A stretch of DNA of 52,262 nt, taken from assembly GCA_964582415.1 (NCBI GenBank), contig CAZOSF010000009.1, positions 1 to 52,262 of the forward strand, read 5' to 3'. Below are positions 43,160 through 51,402 of this stretch, in pieces. How positions within the stretch are numbered: the first letter of the stretch is position 1; every line of letters begins with the position of its first letter. The DNA comes from CAZOSF01 sp964582415 (lineage in GTDB: Bacteria; Bacteroidota; Bacteroidia; Flavobacteriales; Flavobacteriaceae). The notes under the pieces are model-generated. The model was not told where the DNA came from. It saw only the letters and a program-made list of their open reading frames with translations, and did no database searches. Position numbers and translations under genes: made by a program.

Positions 43160-44272
43160 ATGATTTCAGAAATTGAATTGCTGCATCTGATGGCACTGCA
43201 GCGTGTACCCAATTTGGGGGATGTTACCATCAAAAAATTGCTCCATGTAGTGGGTGCTCCAACAGCGGTTTTCAAAGCATCAAAATCGGAATTGAAGAAA
43301 ATCGACGGCATCGGAGAATGGCGATTGGGAAAGGCCTCCTTTTCAAGCTATCTCCCACAAGCGGAGTCAGAACTCCGTTTTATCCAATCAGAGGGTATTG
43401 AATGTCTTTTCTATCAAGACAATCAATATCCAGAGAAATTGAAGCACTGTTTGGATGGTCCCGTGCTGCTTTTCCAAAAAGGAAATGTCGATTTACAGAA
43501 ACCCCGAATCTTAAGTATTGTAGGGACTCGCAGAGCCACTACTTACGGCATCCAATTTTGTGAGAAATTAATTGAAGAATTGGCCGTATGCGATCCAGTC
43601 ATTGTTTCAGGGTTCGCCTACGGAATCGATATCGCCGCCCAAAGGAAGGCCCTACACCTTGGACTGCAAACCATTGGTTGTCTCGCTCATGGGCTTCATC
43701 AATTGTATCCTCCTTCCCACAGGAAATATGAAAAAGGGATATTGGAAAATGGGGGTTTTTTAACCGAATTTTGGAGTGACGACCCTTTCGATAGAAATAA
43801 TTTTCTCCGGAGGAATCGAGTCATCGCTGGTATGAGTAGCGCCACGGTGGTCATTGAGTCGGCTGCCTCCGGAGGTAGTTTGGTGACAGCCGATATTGCC
43901 CATTCGTACGATAGAGAAGTTTTTGCGGTCCCAGGGAGGGTTGGGGATCCACAAAGCGAGGGATGCAATACATTAATAAAAACCCAAAAAGGACAAATGA
44001 TCTGTTCTGCAGCCGATTTGATTTATGCTTTAGGATGGGATTTGGATACCGATCTTCAGCGGGTACGTCAAACCCAATTGTTTTTTGAACTGTCGAAAGA
44101 AGAAAAGATAGTGGTCGATGCCTTGAAACCTCTTGAGAAGGAACATATTGATGCACTGGCCATAATCTGCCAAATACCAACCTATACATTGGCTTCCCTA
44201 TTGTTGCAGCTTGAACTGAAAGGAGTAATACAACCTTTGCCAGGAAAGTATTTTAAATGCTTAATAGCCTAA
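43160..44272 (+). CDS. dprA: DNA processing protein DprA (Smf)
   Basis: A 370-aa DNA-binding protein that protects incoming single strands and loads RecA in natural transformation. N-terminal helix-hairpin-helix region (LKKIDGIGEWRLGKA), then a Rossmann domain (about 110-290) with IVGTRRATTYG, VSGFAYGIDIAAQ and FLRRNRVIAG, and a C-terminal winged-helix domain (about 310-370). Length is standard. Its 3' end overlaps the convergent trpS stop by 12 bp. Confidence 0.95.
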   Translation: MISEIELLHLMALQRVPNLGDVTIKKLLHVVGAPTAVFKASKSELKKIDGIGEWRLGKASFSSYLPQAESELRFIQSEGIECLFYQDNQYPEKLKHCLDGPVLLFQKGNVDLQKPRILSIVGTRRATTYGIQFCEKLIEELAVCDPVIVSGFAYGIDIAAQRKALHLGLQTIGCLAHGLHQLYPPSHRKYEKGILENGGFLTEFWSDDPFDRNNFLRRNRVIAGMSSATVVIESAASGGSLVTADIAHSYDREVFAVPGRVGDPQSEGCNTLIKTQKGQMICSAADLIYALGWDLDTDLQRVRQTQLFFELSKEEKIVVDALKPLEKEHIDALAIICQIPTYTLASLLLQLELKGVIQPLPGKYFKCLIA

Positions 44273-45232
44273 GGTAGTTCGTACCCGAGTCAAAACAGTA
44301 GCTGCCACTTCACTCGCTTTTTGAGCCCCTAAAGACAAGGCAGCATCTACCTCGTCCAAATGAGACATATAGTGGTTATAGCGCTCACGGGCGGATGCAA
44401 ACTTTGAAAGAATCAACTCATACAACGCTTGCTTCGCATGACCATATCCATAGTTGCCGCCAAGATAGTTCTGGCGCATTTCCGTAATCTGCTCATTGTT
44501 GGCTAACAATTGATAGAGGGCAAAGACATTGCAGTTGTTCGGATTTTTGGGCTCTTCCAAAGGAGTACTATCGGTTTGGATGCCCATTATCTGTTTCCGA
44601 AGCTGTTTCTCGGGCAGGAAAATATTGATAATGTTGTCTTTCGACTTGCTCATTTTTTCGCCATCGGTTCCTGGGATAAGCTGGGTGTCTTCTTGAACCT
44701 TAGCTAAAGGTAAAACGAACACTTCCTTGCCCATACGTGCGTGAAAACGAGCAGCTACGTCTCTCGTAATTTCTAAGTGCTGTAACTGATCTTTTCCAAC
44801 CGGGACTACATCGGCGTCATACAATAAAATGTCTGCAGCCATCAGCATGGGATAGGTAAAAAGCCCTGCATTTACATCCTCCAAGCGATCGGCTTTATCT
44901 TTAAAGCTATGGGCAAGAGTGAGGCGCTGGTACGGAAAAAAACAACTTAAATACCAAGATAATTCGGTTACCTGCGGGATATCACTCTGTCTATAAAAAA
45001 CGGTTTTTTCAATGTCCAATCCAAAGGCCAACCAAGCCGCTGCGGTACTATACGTGTTGCTGCGCAATACTTCAGGATCCTTTATCTGGGTAAGGGAATG
45101 CATATCGGCAATGAACAAATACGATTCATTGGTCGGGTCATTGGCCATTTCAATAGCAGGAAGAATGGCCCCGAGAATATTTCCGAGATGAGGGGTTCCT
45201 GTACTTTGGATTCCTGTAAGGATACGGGACAT
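44261..45232 (-). CDS. trpS: Tryptophan--tRNA ligase
   Basis: A 323-aa class I synthetase charging tRNA-Trp. The HIGH-type motif appears as TGTPHLGN (12-19) and the KMSKS loop is GEKMSKSKDN (about 196-205). Length is standard. Own promoter with TACCTTTG; divergent from the plsC-like gene. Confidence 0.97.
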   Translation of the reverse strand: MSRILTGIQSTGTPHLGNILGAILPAIEMANDPTNESYLFIADMHSLTQIKDPEVLRSNTYSTAAAWLAFGLDIEKTVFYRQSDIPQVTELSWYLSCFFPYQRLTLAHSFKDKADRLEDVNAGLFTYPMLMAADILLYDADVVPVGKDQLQHLEITRDVAARFHARMGKEVFVLPLAKVQEDTQLIPGTDGEKMSKSKDNIINIFLPEKQLRKQIMGIQTDSTPLEEPKNPNNCNVFALYQLLANNEQITEMRQNYLGGNYGYGHAKQALYELILSKFASARERYNHYMSHLDEVDAALSLGAQKASEVAATVLTRVRTTLGY

Positions 45233-45248
45233 AGTGATAAATTTTTGG

Positions 45249-45256
45249 CAAAGGTA
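45249..45256 (-). promoter_or_regulatory. Predicted -7 element of trpS
   Basis: The minus strand reads TACCTTTG, 16 bp before the ATG at 45232. Confidence 0.5.
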
Positions 45257-45289
45257 ATTGTTTTGAAGTTTTTGCTGATTTCAAATATG

Positions 45290-45297
45290 TATTTTTG
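45290..45297 (+). promoter_or_regulatory. Predicted -7 element of the plsC-like gene
   Basis: TATTTTTG ends 7 bp before the ATG at 45305, implying a very short or absent leader. Confidence 0.4.
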
Positions 45298-45304
45298 AAA
45301 TGAA

Positions 45305-46042
45305 ATGCGATACCTACTCTATCCCATATACCTCTTATACCGTGTTTGGTTTTACGTGCTGGTCACCGTCCCCATACTTTTATTATTTCCGGTGTTGTTG
45401 GTTAGTATTTCCCGACAGCAGTGGTATCCCTTTTTTTTCAGACTAGCTAGGATTTGGGCGAAGTTCATCTTGATGGGGATGGGGTTCTATCCTATTTTCA
45501 AAAGGGAAGTAGACTATAAAGCGGGGAAAAGTTATATGTTCGTCGCAAATCATACCTCGATGACCGATATTATGTTGATGTTGCGAGCCACAAAAAATCC
45601 TTTTGTATTTGTTGGCAAACAGGAATTGGCACGAATCCCACTTTTTGGATTCTTTTATAAGCGTACTTGCATTCTTGTAGACAGAGATGACCCGAAAAGT
45701 CGGAGAGAGGTATTTCAACAAGCACAGGAAAAATTGCAACAAGGGTTGAGCGTATGTATATTCCCAGAAGGAGGGGTTCCTGAGGAATCGGTGGTTTTGG
45801 ATGATTTCAAAGATGGGGCTTTTCGCTTGGCCATAGAGCATAACATTCCAATTGCCCCGATGACCTTTCACGATAACAAAAAACGGTTTTCCTATACGTT
45901 CTTTAGTGGCGGACCGGGCAAGATGAGGGTTAAGTGTCATGCCATCATTCCTACTGAGTTATTGGAGATGGAGGACAGGCGGCTTTTGAAGTTGCAAACA
46001 AGGGAAATTATTTTAACGGAATTGCTTCATCCCTCCCTATAA
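45305..46042 (+). CDS. 1-acyl-sn-glycerol-3-phosphate acyltransferase (PlsC family)
   Basis: A 245-aa membrane-bound acyltransferase that makes phosphatidic acid from lysophosphatidic acid. Two N-terminal hydrophobic spans (about 5-28 and 33-60), then the catalytic HX4D motif NHTSMTD (about 77-83), FVGKQELA and the substrate site FPEGG (about 157-161). A single gene, followed by a strong terminator. Confidence 0.92.
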   Translation: MRYLLYPIYLLYRVWFYVLVTVPILLLFPVLLVSISRQQWYPFFFRLARIWAKFILMGMGFYPIFKREVDYKAGKSYMFVANHTSMTDIMLMLRATKNPFVFVGKQELARIPLFGFFYKRTCILVDRDDPKSRREVFQQAQEKLQQGLSVCIFPEGGVPEESVVLDDFKDGAFRLAIEHNIPIAPMTFHDNKKRFSYTFFSGGPGKMRVKCHAIIPTELLEMEDRRLLKLQTREIILTELLHPSL

Positions 46043-46074
46043 AAAAACCGTCCCATGGCGAAAGGACGGTTTTT
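46043..46074 (+). terminator. Intrinsic terminator after the plsC-like gene
   Basis: Stem AAAAACCGTCC / GGACGGTTTTT with a 10-nt loop. Symmetric A/T flanks allow action on both strands; the minus-strand gene ends at 46121. Confidence 0.85.
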
Positions 46075-46120
46075 ACATCATTGTTTGGTGATTCCAAACC
46101 TAACCAATTAAAAAACTAAC

Positions 46121-47665
46121 CTAAAATTTGAAGCTCAATCCGCTATATATTCCAAAATAGAACGGGTTGAAATCAACCGAGCTGTCAGAGTACGGATTGA
46201 GTTGGTATTTAAAAATAGGCTCTATATTAAGCTTAAATCGCTTGCTGAATTTATAGTCGAAACCAAGTCCGACATTGGTAGAGAAGCTCACAGAATTTAA
46301 ATTGTTTGCCTCTCCAAGGACACTTCGAAAGCCTGCATCATTTACAGACACTTCGCTGTCGCCTAGTAATAAGGTGCTAAATCCTCCAATCATGTTAACG
46401 CCAAAACGTGTGTTTACTAGGGCATATTTGGCCTCCAACGGAATTTCATAATAGGTGATACTCTGTCTGATTTCGGCATTGCCCGTCGTCGATTTTAAAT
46501 TGAGTTGGGCATAGGGGTCATTTGGATCCACCGTGCCAGGCAAGGTGCCTCTATCGAATACGGTAATGACATCACGACCAGGATTGTCATAAGCGACAGA
46601 CTTCAATCCGAAGGCTACTGGGCCAGTTGCCAATTCAATGCCTCCTGTTGCATACCCCACATTTACATTGTTAACGCCCGTACGAACACTTAGGCGATCA
46701 TTTACTACATAGGCCACTTGAATCCCATACGAGAAATTCACTTCCCCTGTTTGGCTGTTATCCGCAAACATGGGGTCGATGGAAGATCCACCACTAAGAC
46801 TGTTGTAGTACACAGGGCCCACATTAGGAGTAACTTCCCAGCCAGCATTTGCATTCTTTTCTGATTGAACTATGGCTTCTTTCTTATTCTCTTCAATGGC
46901 ATCGAATATAGATTTCTTCTTATCCTCAGTTTGCTGCTCTAGTTCCTCTTGGTTCTTTTCGATATTCTCCTCTGCAATTCCGGTTTCCTGTACTTTTTCA
47001 GAAGGGATTGGTTGTTCCACAATTTTGGAAGGGGTTACCTCCTTTTCATTTTTTGGTGCATCCACTTTCGCTAACCCTGTTTCTTGTTTCACTATATTTT
47101 CTGAAGGCAGGGTCTTTTTATGGGGTTCCTCCTTCAATGGCTGTTTAGGAGCATTCGCTTCCGTTTTGGTGATGCCGACATCCGATTTTTTCAGCTCCTC
47201 TACGATATCCTTCGAGGCATCCTTTTTTAGCGGCTGGACCTTTTCCGAATGCGTAAGCTGTGTTCCTCTCTGGTCTTCAAGAACATCTGGGGAGGCGTTT
47301 ATTGTGGAAGTATCGCTATCCTCTTTAGTAGCTTCAGACGGAGAATCTGTTGTAACCACCTCCTTGGTGGTATTTGGAATTATTTCGTCCCCTTCATCAC
47401 CAGAATCAAGCGGATTCACAATCGTCGGATCCTTGGTCACGATGGGTTGGTCTGTATTGGAAACAAACAAACTGTTGCCAATAGTGAGCAACAAGGCCAA
47501 AAGGGCTGCTACGCCCCCAACTTTCCACCAAAGGGGAATCACTTTTCGGTCCTTTTTCTTTTTGAGTTGTGCCTCAATACGGTCCCAAACCTCTGGAGAA
47601 GGAGAAGCATTGAAGTCACTCAATTGGGACTTAAAAAGTTCGTCTATATTCCTTTTATCTTTCAT
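46121..47665 (-). CDS. Single-span protein with C-terminal outer-membrane-type beta-barrel; partner of ECF sigma factor
   Basis: A 514-aa protein in three parts: a charged cytosolic N-terminus (1-42, ASPSPEVWDRIEAQL), one membrane span (about 45-65), a long low-complexity Glu/Lys/Pro/Thr-rich stretch (about 70-275), and a beta-strand-rich PorT-like domain (about 280-514) ending in Phe. The N-terminus resembles the anti-sigma-like segment common behind Bacteroidota ECF genes. It begins 14 bp after the sigma factor stop. A mixed anti-sigma/sensor role is plausible but unproven. Confidence 0.8.
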   Translation of the reverse strand: MKDKRNIDELFKSQLSDFNASPSPEVWDRIEAQLKKKKDRKVIPLWWKVGGVAALLALLLTIGNSLFVSNTDQPIVTKDPTIVNPLDSGDEGDEIIPNTTKEVVTTDSPSEATKEDSDTSTINASPDVLEDQRGTQLTHSEKVQPLKKDASKDIVEELKKSDVGITKTEANAPKQPLKEEPHKKTLPSENIVKQETGLAKVDAPKNEKEVTPSKIVEQPIPSEKVQETGIAEENIEKNQEELEQQTEDKKKSIFDAIEENKKEAIVQSEKNANAGWEVTPNVGPVYYNSLSGGSSIDPMFADNSQTGEVNFSYGIQVAYVVNDRLSVRTGVNNVNVGYATGGIELATGPVAFGLKSVAYDNPGRDVITVFDRGTLPGTVDPNDPYAQLNLKSTTGNAEIRQSITYYEIPLEAKYALVNTRFGVNMIGGFSTLLLGDSEVSVNDAGFRSVLGEANNLNSVSFSTNVGLGFDYKFSKRFKLNIEPIFKYQLNPYSDSSVDFNPFYFGIYSGLSFKF

Positions 47666-47679
47666 TGTATCGTGAGCAG

Positions 47680-48213
47680 CTATTGTTGTTGCTCCTGATA
47701 GTCTTCAATTTTCTTTTTTAATATCATTCGTGCCCTTGCAAGGTTCGATTTGGAGGTGCCGTCACTTATATCGAGCATATCGGCAATTTCCTTATGGGAA
47801 TACCCATCCAATACATAAAGGTTAAAAACCAAGCGGTAGCGATCCGGCAACTCTTGGATAATTCTCAATAAATAATCCAAGGGAAGATTCATTTCATCCA
47901 CGACAACATCCTCTTCCTCTTCAATTTGTTGTTCGTTGGGGATGTCGTATAGTTTTTTCTTCCTGTATTTTTGAAGCACCGTATTGACGGTAATGCGCTT
48001 CATCCAACCTTCAAAAGAACCTTTCCCTTCATATTGCTCAATACGGTTGAAAATGGTAATAAATGCATCCTGTAAACTATCCTCCGCTTCCACTTGGTTA
48101 GGAGAATACTTCAGGCAAATCCCAAATAATATCTTGGAATATTGCCTATACAGGGCCTCTTGGGCTTTTAATTCCTGTTTTTTACAACCTTGTATGAGCT
48201 CCTGTAAAGTCAA
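47680..48213 (-). CDS. ECF-type RNA polymerase sigma factor
   Basis: A 177-aa group IV sigma factor: region 2 (about 24-90, with EDSLQDAFITIFNRI) and region 4 (about 120-170, with DGYSHKEIADMLDISDGTSKS), joined by an acidic linker. It should direct RNA polymerase to stress or envelope genes. It is co-transcribed with the membrane/beta-barrel partner 14 bp downstream, probably its regulator. Confidence 0.92.
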   Translation of the reverse strand: MTLQELIQGCKKQELKAQEALYRQYSKILFGICLKYSPNQVEAEDSLQDAFITIFNRIEQYEGKGSFEGWMKRITVNTVLQKYRKKKLYDIPNEQQIEEEEDVVVDEMNLPLDYLLRIIQELPDRYRLVFNLYVLDGYSHKEIADMLDISDGTSKSNLARARMILKKKIEDYQEQQQ

Positions 48214-48314
48214 TAAGCTACGTGTTTATCTACATGGTGTAGGCAACCTCTTCGCATTGAGCTTTACACTCATTAGATACCTTCTTTGTTGGTAGGTTGC
48301 GTGAGGTATGCAAA

Positions 48315-49322
48315 TTAGGAAGAAATGGCGGCGATGGCTTCTTTAATTTTGTGCTCCAGTTCTTCCATCAATTCTGGATTGTCTAACAATAGGGTTTTGA
48401 CTGCATCTCTTCCCTGCCCCAATTTGGTGTCGTCATAACTAAACCAAGAGCCACTCTTTTTAATGATGTCAAAATCAACACCTAGATCGATAACCTCACC
48501 TACTTTAGAGATGCCTTCACCAAACATGATATCGAATTCGGCAGTTTTAAAAGGAGGAGCTACCTTGTTTTTAACGATTTTCACGCGGGTTTTATTTCCA
48601 ACGGCATTGCTATTGGAATCTTTAATTTGAGTAGATCGACGAATGTCCAAACGAACAGATGCATAGAACTTTAAGGCGTTTCCTCCTGTTGTGGTTTCCG
48701 GATTTCCGAACATTACCCCAATTTTTTCCCGCAATTGGTTAATGAAAACCACGGTACAGTTGGTCTTGCTGATAGAAGCCGTGAGTTTACGCAAGGCTTG
48801 CGACATCAAACGGGCGTGCAACCCCATTTTACTGTCGCCCATTTCCCCTTCAATTTCACTTTTCGGGGTAAGGGCAGCTACCGAGTCGATGATGATAATA
48901 TCGATGGCGCCACTTCGAATCAAGTTATCGGCAATTTCCAGGGCCTGTTCGCCATTGTCCGGTTGAGAGATGATGAGGTTTTCAATGTCTACCCCAAGTT
49001 TTTCCGCATAGTGTCTATCGAAGGCATGTTCTGCGTCAATAAAGGCAGCAATACCTCCCTGCTTTTGGGCTTCTGCTATGGCATGGAGGGTTAAGGTCGT
49101 TTTACCCGAAGATTCTGGACCGTAGATTTCGATAATCCTGCCTTTCGGATAACCACCAACACCTAGTGCAATGTCTAAGCCTAGTGAGCCCGTTGGGATC
49201 ACTTCCACTTCAGTGACGGCCGAATCGCCCATCTTCATCACAGTTCCTTTTCCGTAGGTTTTATCCAGCTTGTCCAGCGTAAGCTTCAATGCTTTCAATT
49301 TAGCTTCTTTCTCGTTGCTCAT
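48315..49322 (-). CDS. recA: Recombinase A
   Basis: A 335-aa RecA: P-loop GPESSGKTT near 70-78, Walker B IIIIDSVAAL near 143-152, the DNA loops and FINQLREKIGVMFGNPETTTGG near 207-228. It forms filaments for homologous recombination and the damage response and works with DprA. The C-terminus is slightly short compared with E. coli RecA, as is usual in Bacteroidota. A perfect palindrome lies about 90 bp upstream. Confidence 0.98.
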   Translation of the reverse strand: MSNEKEAKLKALKLTLDKLDKTYGKGTVMKMGDSAVTEVEVIPTGSLGLDIALGVGGYPKGRIIEIYGPESSGKTTLTLHAIAEAQKQGGIAAFIDAEHAFDRHYAEKLGVDIENLIISQPDNGEQALEIADNLIRSGAIDIIIIDSVAALTPKSEIEGEMGDSKMGLHARLMSQALRKLTASISKTNCTVVFINQLREKIGVMFGNPETTTGGNALKFYASVRLDIRRSTQIKDSNSNAVGNKTRVKIVKNKVAPPFKTAEFDIMFGEGISKVGEVIDLGVDFDIIKKSGSWFSYDDTKLGQGRDAVKTLLLDNPELMEELEHKIKEAIAAISS

Positions 49323-49411
49323 AGGTGTTTTTTTGAAAGGTTAAAAATGAGTAGGCTAAGTTAGTATTTCTTTGGTATCACAACAATAGTTGATGCTTGC
49401 ATTCCCCATTT

Positions 49412-49423
49412 TTTGTTAACAAA
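49412..49423. repeat. Perfect 12-bp palindrome upstream of recA
   Basis: TTTGTTAACAAA, 89 bp before the recA ATG. It may be an operator, but A/T-rich palindromes occur by chance; no standard LexA box was seen. Confidence 0.35.
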
Positions 49424-49458
49424 CACGATGGAATTTGTAAATCTTCACCCGTTTGATC

Positions 49459-49770
49459 TTAATGGTTCTTCGAATTAAAATGGTACTCCTTTTCCACTTT
49501 ACAAATTCGAACGGTATAAGAATCATACCATTTGGATTTCCCTAGCTCTTGCGCTTTCAAATGGTCTAAATTAGCTTTCCAATGGGCTATCGCTTCCATG
49601 GATTCCCAGTAGCTAATGGTTATCCCCAATTCATTTCGGGCAGAATCTACCCCGAGATAGCCGGGTTGTTTTTTGGCCAGGTCAACCATTTTTTGGGCCA
49701 TTTCATCATACCCTTCCAATTGATCGGTCTGATAATTTGTAAATATAACAGCGTAATACGGGGGTTTCAT
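49459..49770 (-). CDS. Antibiotic biosynthesis monooxygenase (ABM)-fold protein
   Basis: A 103-aa ferredoxin-like ABM domain protein: YYAVIFTNY first strand, MVDLAKKQPGYLGVDSAR and ISYWESMEAIAHWKANLDH. Similar proteins act in quinone or haem metabolism, but most are uncharacterised. It follows the isoaspartyl peptidase gene in an overlapping ATGA arrangement, so both are co-translated; the reason for the link is unclear. Confidence 0.83.
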   Translation of the reverse strand: MKPPYYAVIFTNYQTDQLEGYDEMAQKMVDLAKKQPGYLGVDSARNELGITISYWESMEAIAHWKANLDHLKAQELGKSKWYDSYTVRICKVEKEYHFNSKNH

Positions 49771-50840
49771 TCTCTGTAAATACCAATATATAAATCGCCA
49801 GCAGCATTCATGTGGGCCCGATACATGCCTGCGGTATTAAATTCCATGGAGACATTACCGTCCTTGTCTATAGCCACGATACCGCCATCGCCTCCCAGTT
49901 CAGGAACTTTCTTTTGAATCACTTCTTTCGCAGCGGCCTCGAGAGTAAGCCCCTTATAATCCATTAGCGCCGAAATATCATGCGCGACCATGGCGCGAAT
50001 AAAGTACTCTCCCCAGCCCGTTGAGGAAACGGCACAGGTAGCATTGTTGGCGTAGGTGCCAGCACCGATGATGGGAGCATCTCCAATTCGATTCCACCGC
50101 TTGTTGGTCATACCTCCTGTGGAAGTGCCAGCAGCCAAATTTCCATTTTTATCCAAGGCAACACATCCAACCGTTCCAAACTTATAGTCTTTGGCATAGG
50201 GATCGAAGGAAGCGGTTTTGGCGTCATGGTCCAATTCAATTTTTTCTTTTTCCTTAGCTCTTAACAAGGATTGATAGCGCCCCTCGGTGTAAAAATAAGC
50301 GGGATCTACTAGGTCAATACCTCGGGTCTTTGCAAATTCTTCGGCACCTTTCCCGGCGAGCATGACATGGTCGCTGTTTAGCATGACCTCTTCTGCCAGA
50401 AGAATCGGATTTCTAACATGGGTCACCCCAGCAACAGCACCTGCATTCAAAGTAGCACCGTCCATGATGGAGGCATCCAATTCGTTGGTTTCCTCGTGGG
50501 TGAAAACAGCCCCTCTCCCCGCATTGAACAAAGGGGAGTCTTCCATCACAGTGATGGATGCCTTTACGGCATCCAAAGCCGTTCCGCCCGCTTCTAAAAT
50601 AGCATGCCCTTTTCCAATGGCTTCTTCCAATTTCACTTTGAAGGCCTTCTCCAAAGAGTCTGTCATGTTCTCCTTTAATATGGTTCCGGCACCACCATGA
50701 ATCACGATGCCGAATGTCGGCAGGTCGGGTTTTGTGTCTCTTAACTGTTCATTAATAGGTGAAGATTCTGAAGAATTTGTAGTGTTTTGACAAGAAACGC
50801 ATAAAAAAAGTGCGCTAAAAAGTGTTAAAATTTTAACCAT
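49767..50840 (-). CDS. Isoaspartyl peptidase/L-asparaginase lipoprotein (Ntn hydrolase)
   Basis: A 357-aa plant-type asparaginase, with lipobox ending at Cys17 (LCVSCQN), thus exported and lipid-anchored. The precursor is autocleaved before Thr223 in GTVGCVALD; substrate residues are in GTSTGGMTNK and RIGDAPIIGAGTYAN. It removes isoaspartyl dipeptides and beta-linked Asx residues. The N-terminal HGGAGT is typical. First gene of a pair with the ABM protein, diverging from the CAP gene. Confidence 0.93.
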   Translation of the reverse strand: MVKILTLFSALFLCVSCQNTTNSSESSPINEQLRDTKPDLPTFGIVIHGGAGTILKENMTDSLEKAFKVKLEEAIGKGHAILEAGGTALDAVKASITVMEDSPLFNAGRGAVFTHEETNELDASIMDGATLNAGAVAGVTHVRNPILLAEEVMLNSDHVMLAGKGAEEFAKTRGIDLVDPAYFYTEGRYQSLLRAKEKEKIELDHDAKTASFDPYAKDYKFGTVGCVALDKNGNLAAGTSTGGMTNKRWNRIGDAPIIGAGTYANNATCAVSSTGWGEYFIRAMVAHDISALMDYKGLTLEAAAKEVIQKKVPELGGDGGIVAIDKDGNVSMEFNTAGMYRAHMNAAGDLYIGIYRE

Positions 50841-50949
50841 GCTTCAAATTCGTTTTTGGATGCCTTGAATATAGCATAAAATGCTGTTTTCTCAGGGGTT
50901 TTCATAAAAATTCAGTTTTGGAAAATTCATACAAAACAAATCAATAATA

Positions 50950-50981
50950 TCGATAAAGTGCATAAAAAAATCGATAAAGTG
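50950..50981. repeat. Two 11-bp direct repeats, 21 bp apart, before the CAP-gene promoter
   Basis: TCGATAAAGTG occurs at 50950-50960 and 50971-50981. The 21-bp period is two helical turns and the second copy touches the -33 TTG, so an activator could sit here. The same intergenic region serves the divergent asparaginase gene. Confidence 0.55.
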
Positions 50982-51011
50982 TTGTTTGGTACGTTTTTTT
51001 TTCTATCTTTG
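50982..51011 (+). promoter_or_regulatory. Promoter of the CAP-domain gene
   Basis: TTG (50982-50984), 19-bp spacer and TATCTTTG (51004-51011): a complete Bacteroidota promoter, 36 bp before the ATG. Confidence 0.65.
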
Positions 51012-51047
51012 ACCTAACATCAAGCCCCAAATTGATGCCCCCGACTT

Positions 51048-51335
51048 ATGAGAACTTTAAAAACTAGCCTACTTGCTATGGTGCTAATGCTCACTGTNNN
51101 NNNNNNNNNNNNNNNNNNNNNNNNNNNNNNNNNNNNNNNNNNNNNNNNNNNNNNNNNNNNNNNNNNNNNNNNNNNNNNNNNNNNNNNNNNNNNNNNNGAA
51201 GCTCTAGTTAATGCGTGGATCAACAGTCCGGCACACAGGGATGTTATGGAAGGGAATTATACCCACTCCGGATTTGGAGTTGTCCAAAACAACTTGGGAC
51301 GTTATTACTTCACGCAAATTTTCTACCGCAAGTAA
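51048..51335 (+). CDS. CAP-domain (SCP/PR-1-like) secreted protein, interrupted by an assembly gap
   Basis: The start MRTLKTSLLAMVLMLT is a signal peptide beginning; after 100 N the same nominal frame continues with EALVNAWINSPAHRDVM and ends with YYFTQIFYRK, the C-terminal CAP motif. Only about 62 residues are known; members are usually 160-170 aa, so more than 100 bases are probably missing. CAP proteins are secreted, with mostly unknown roles. It has a strong promoter and a direct-repeat element. Confidence 0.8.
   Translation: MRTLKTSLLAMVLMLTXXXXXXXXXXXXXXXXXXXXXXXXXXXXXXXXXXEALVNAWINSPAHRDVMEGNYTHSGFGVVQNNLGRYYFTQIFYRK
51098..51197. other. Assembly gap (100 N) inside the CAP gene
   Basis: Exactly 100 N, a conventional unknown-size gap. 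Confidence 0.98.
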
Positions 51336-51402
51336 AATTGCACTTGATTTTTAGATTAAACGCTTTTGCCGTATTTTTATGCGAACACATAATTATGCGG
51401 CA

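Noticed and set aside
43054..43311. 86-residue N-terminal extension of the HU-SPOR protein
   Set aside because: It overlaps the start of dprA and the divergent promoters; homology to HU-CCDC81 begins at the internal Met.
44261..44272. 12-bp convergent overlap of dprA and trpS as something unusual
   Set aside because: Short convergent overlaps occur at other places here (GT9/reductase) and are common in compact genomes.
46872..47675. A 267-aa open frame on the plus strand opposite the beta-barrel protein gene
   Set aside because: It is Ser/Phe-rich low-complexity sequence, the mirror of the Glu/Lys-rich region of the real gene, and has no recognisable domain.
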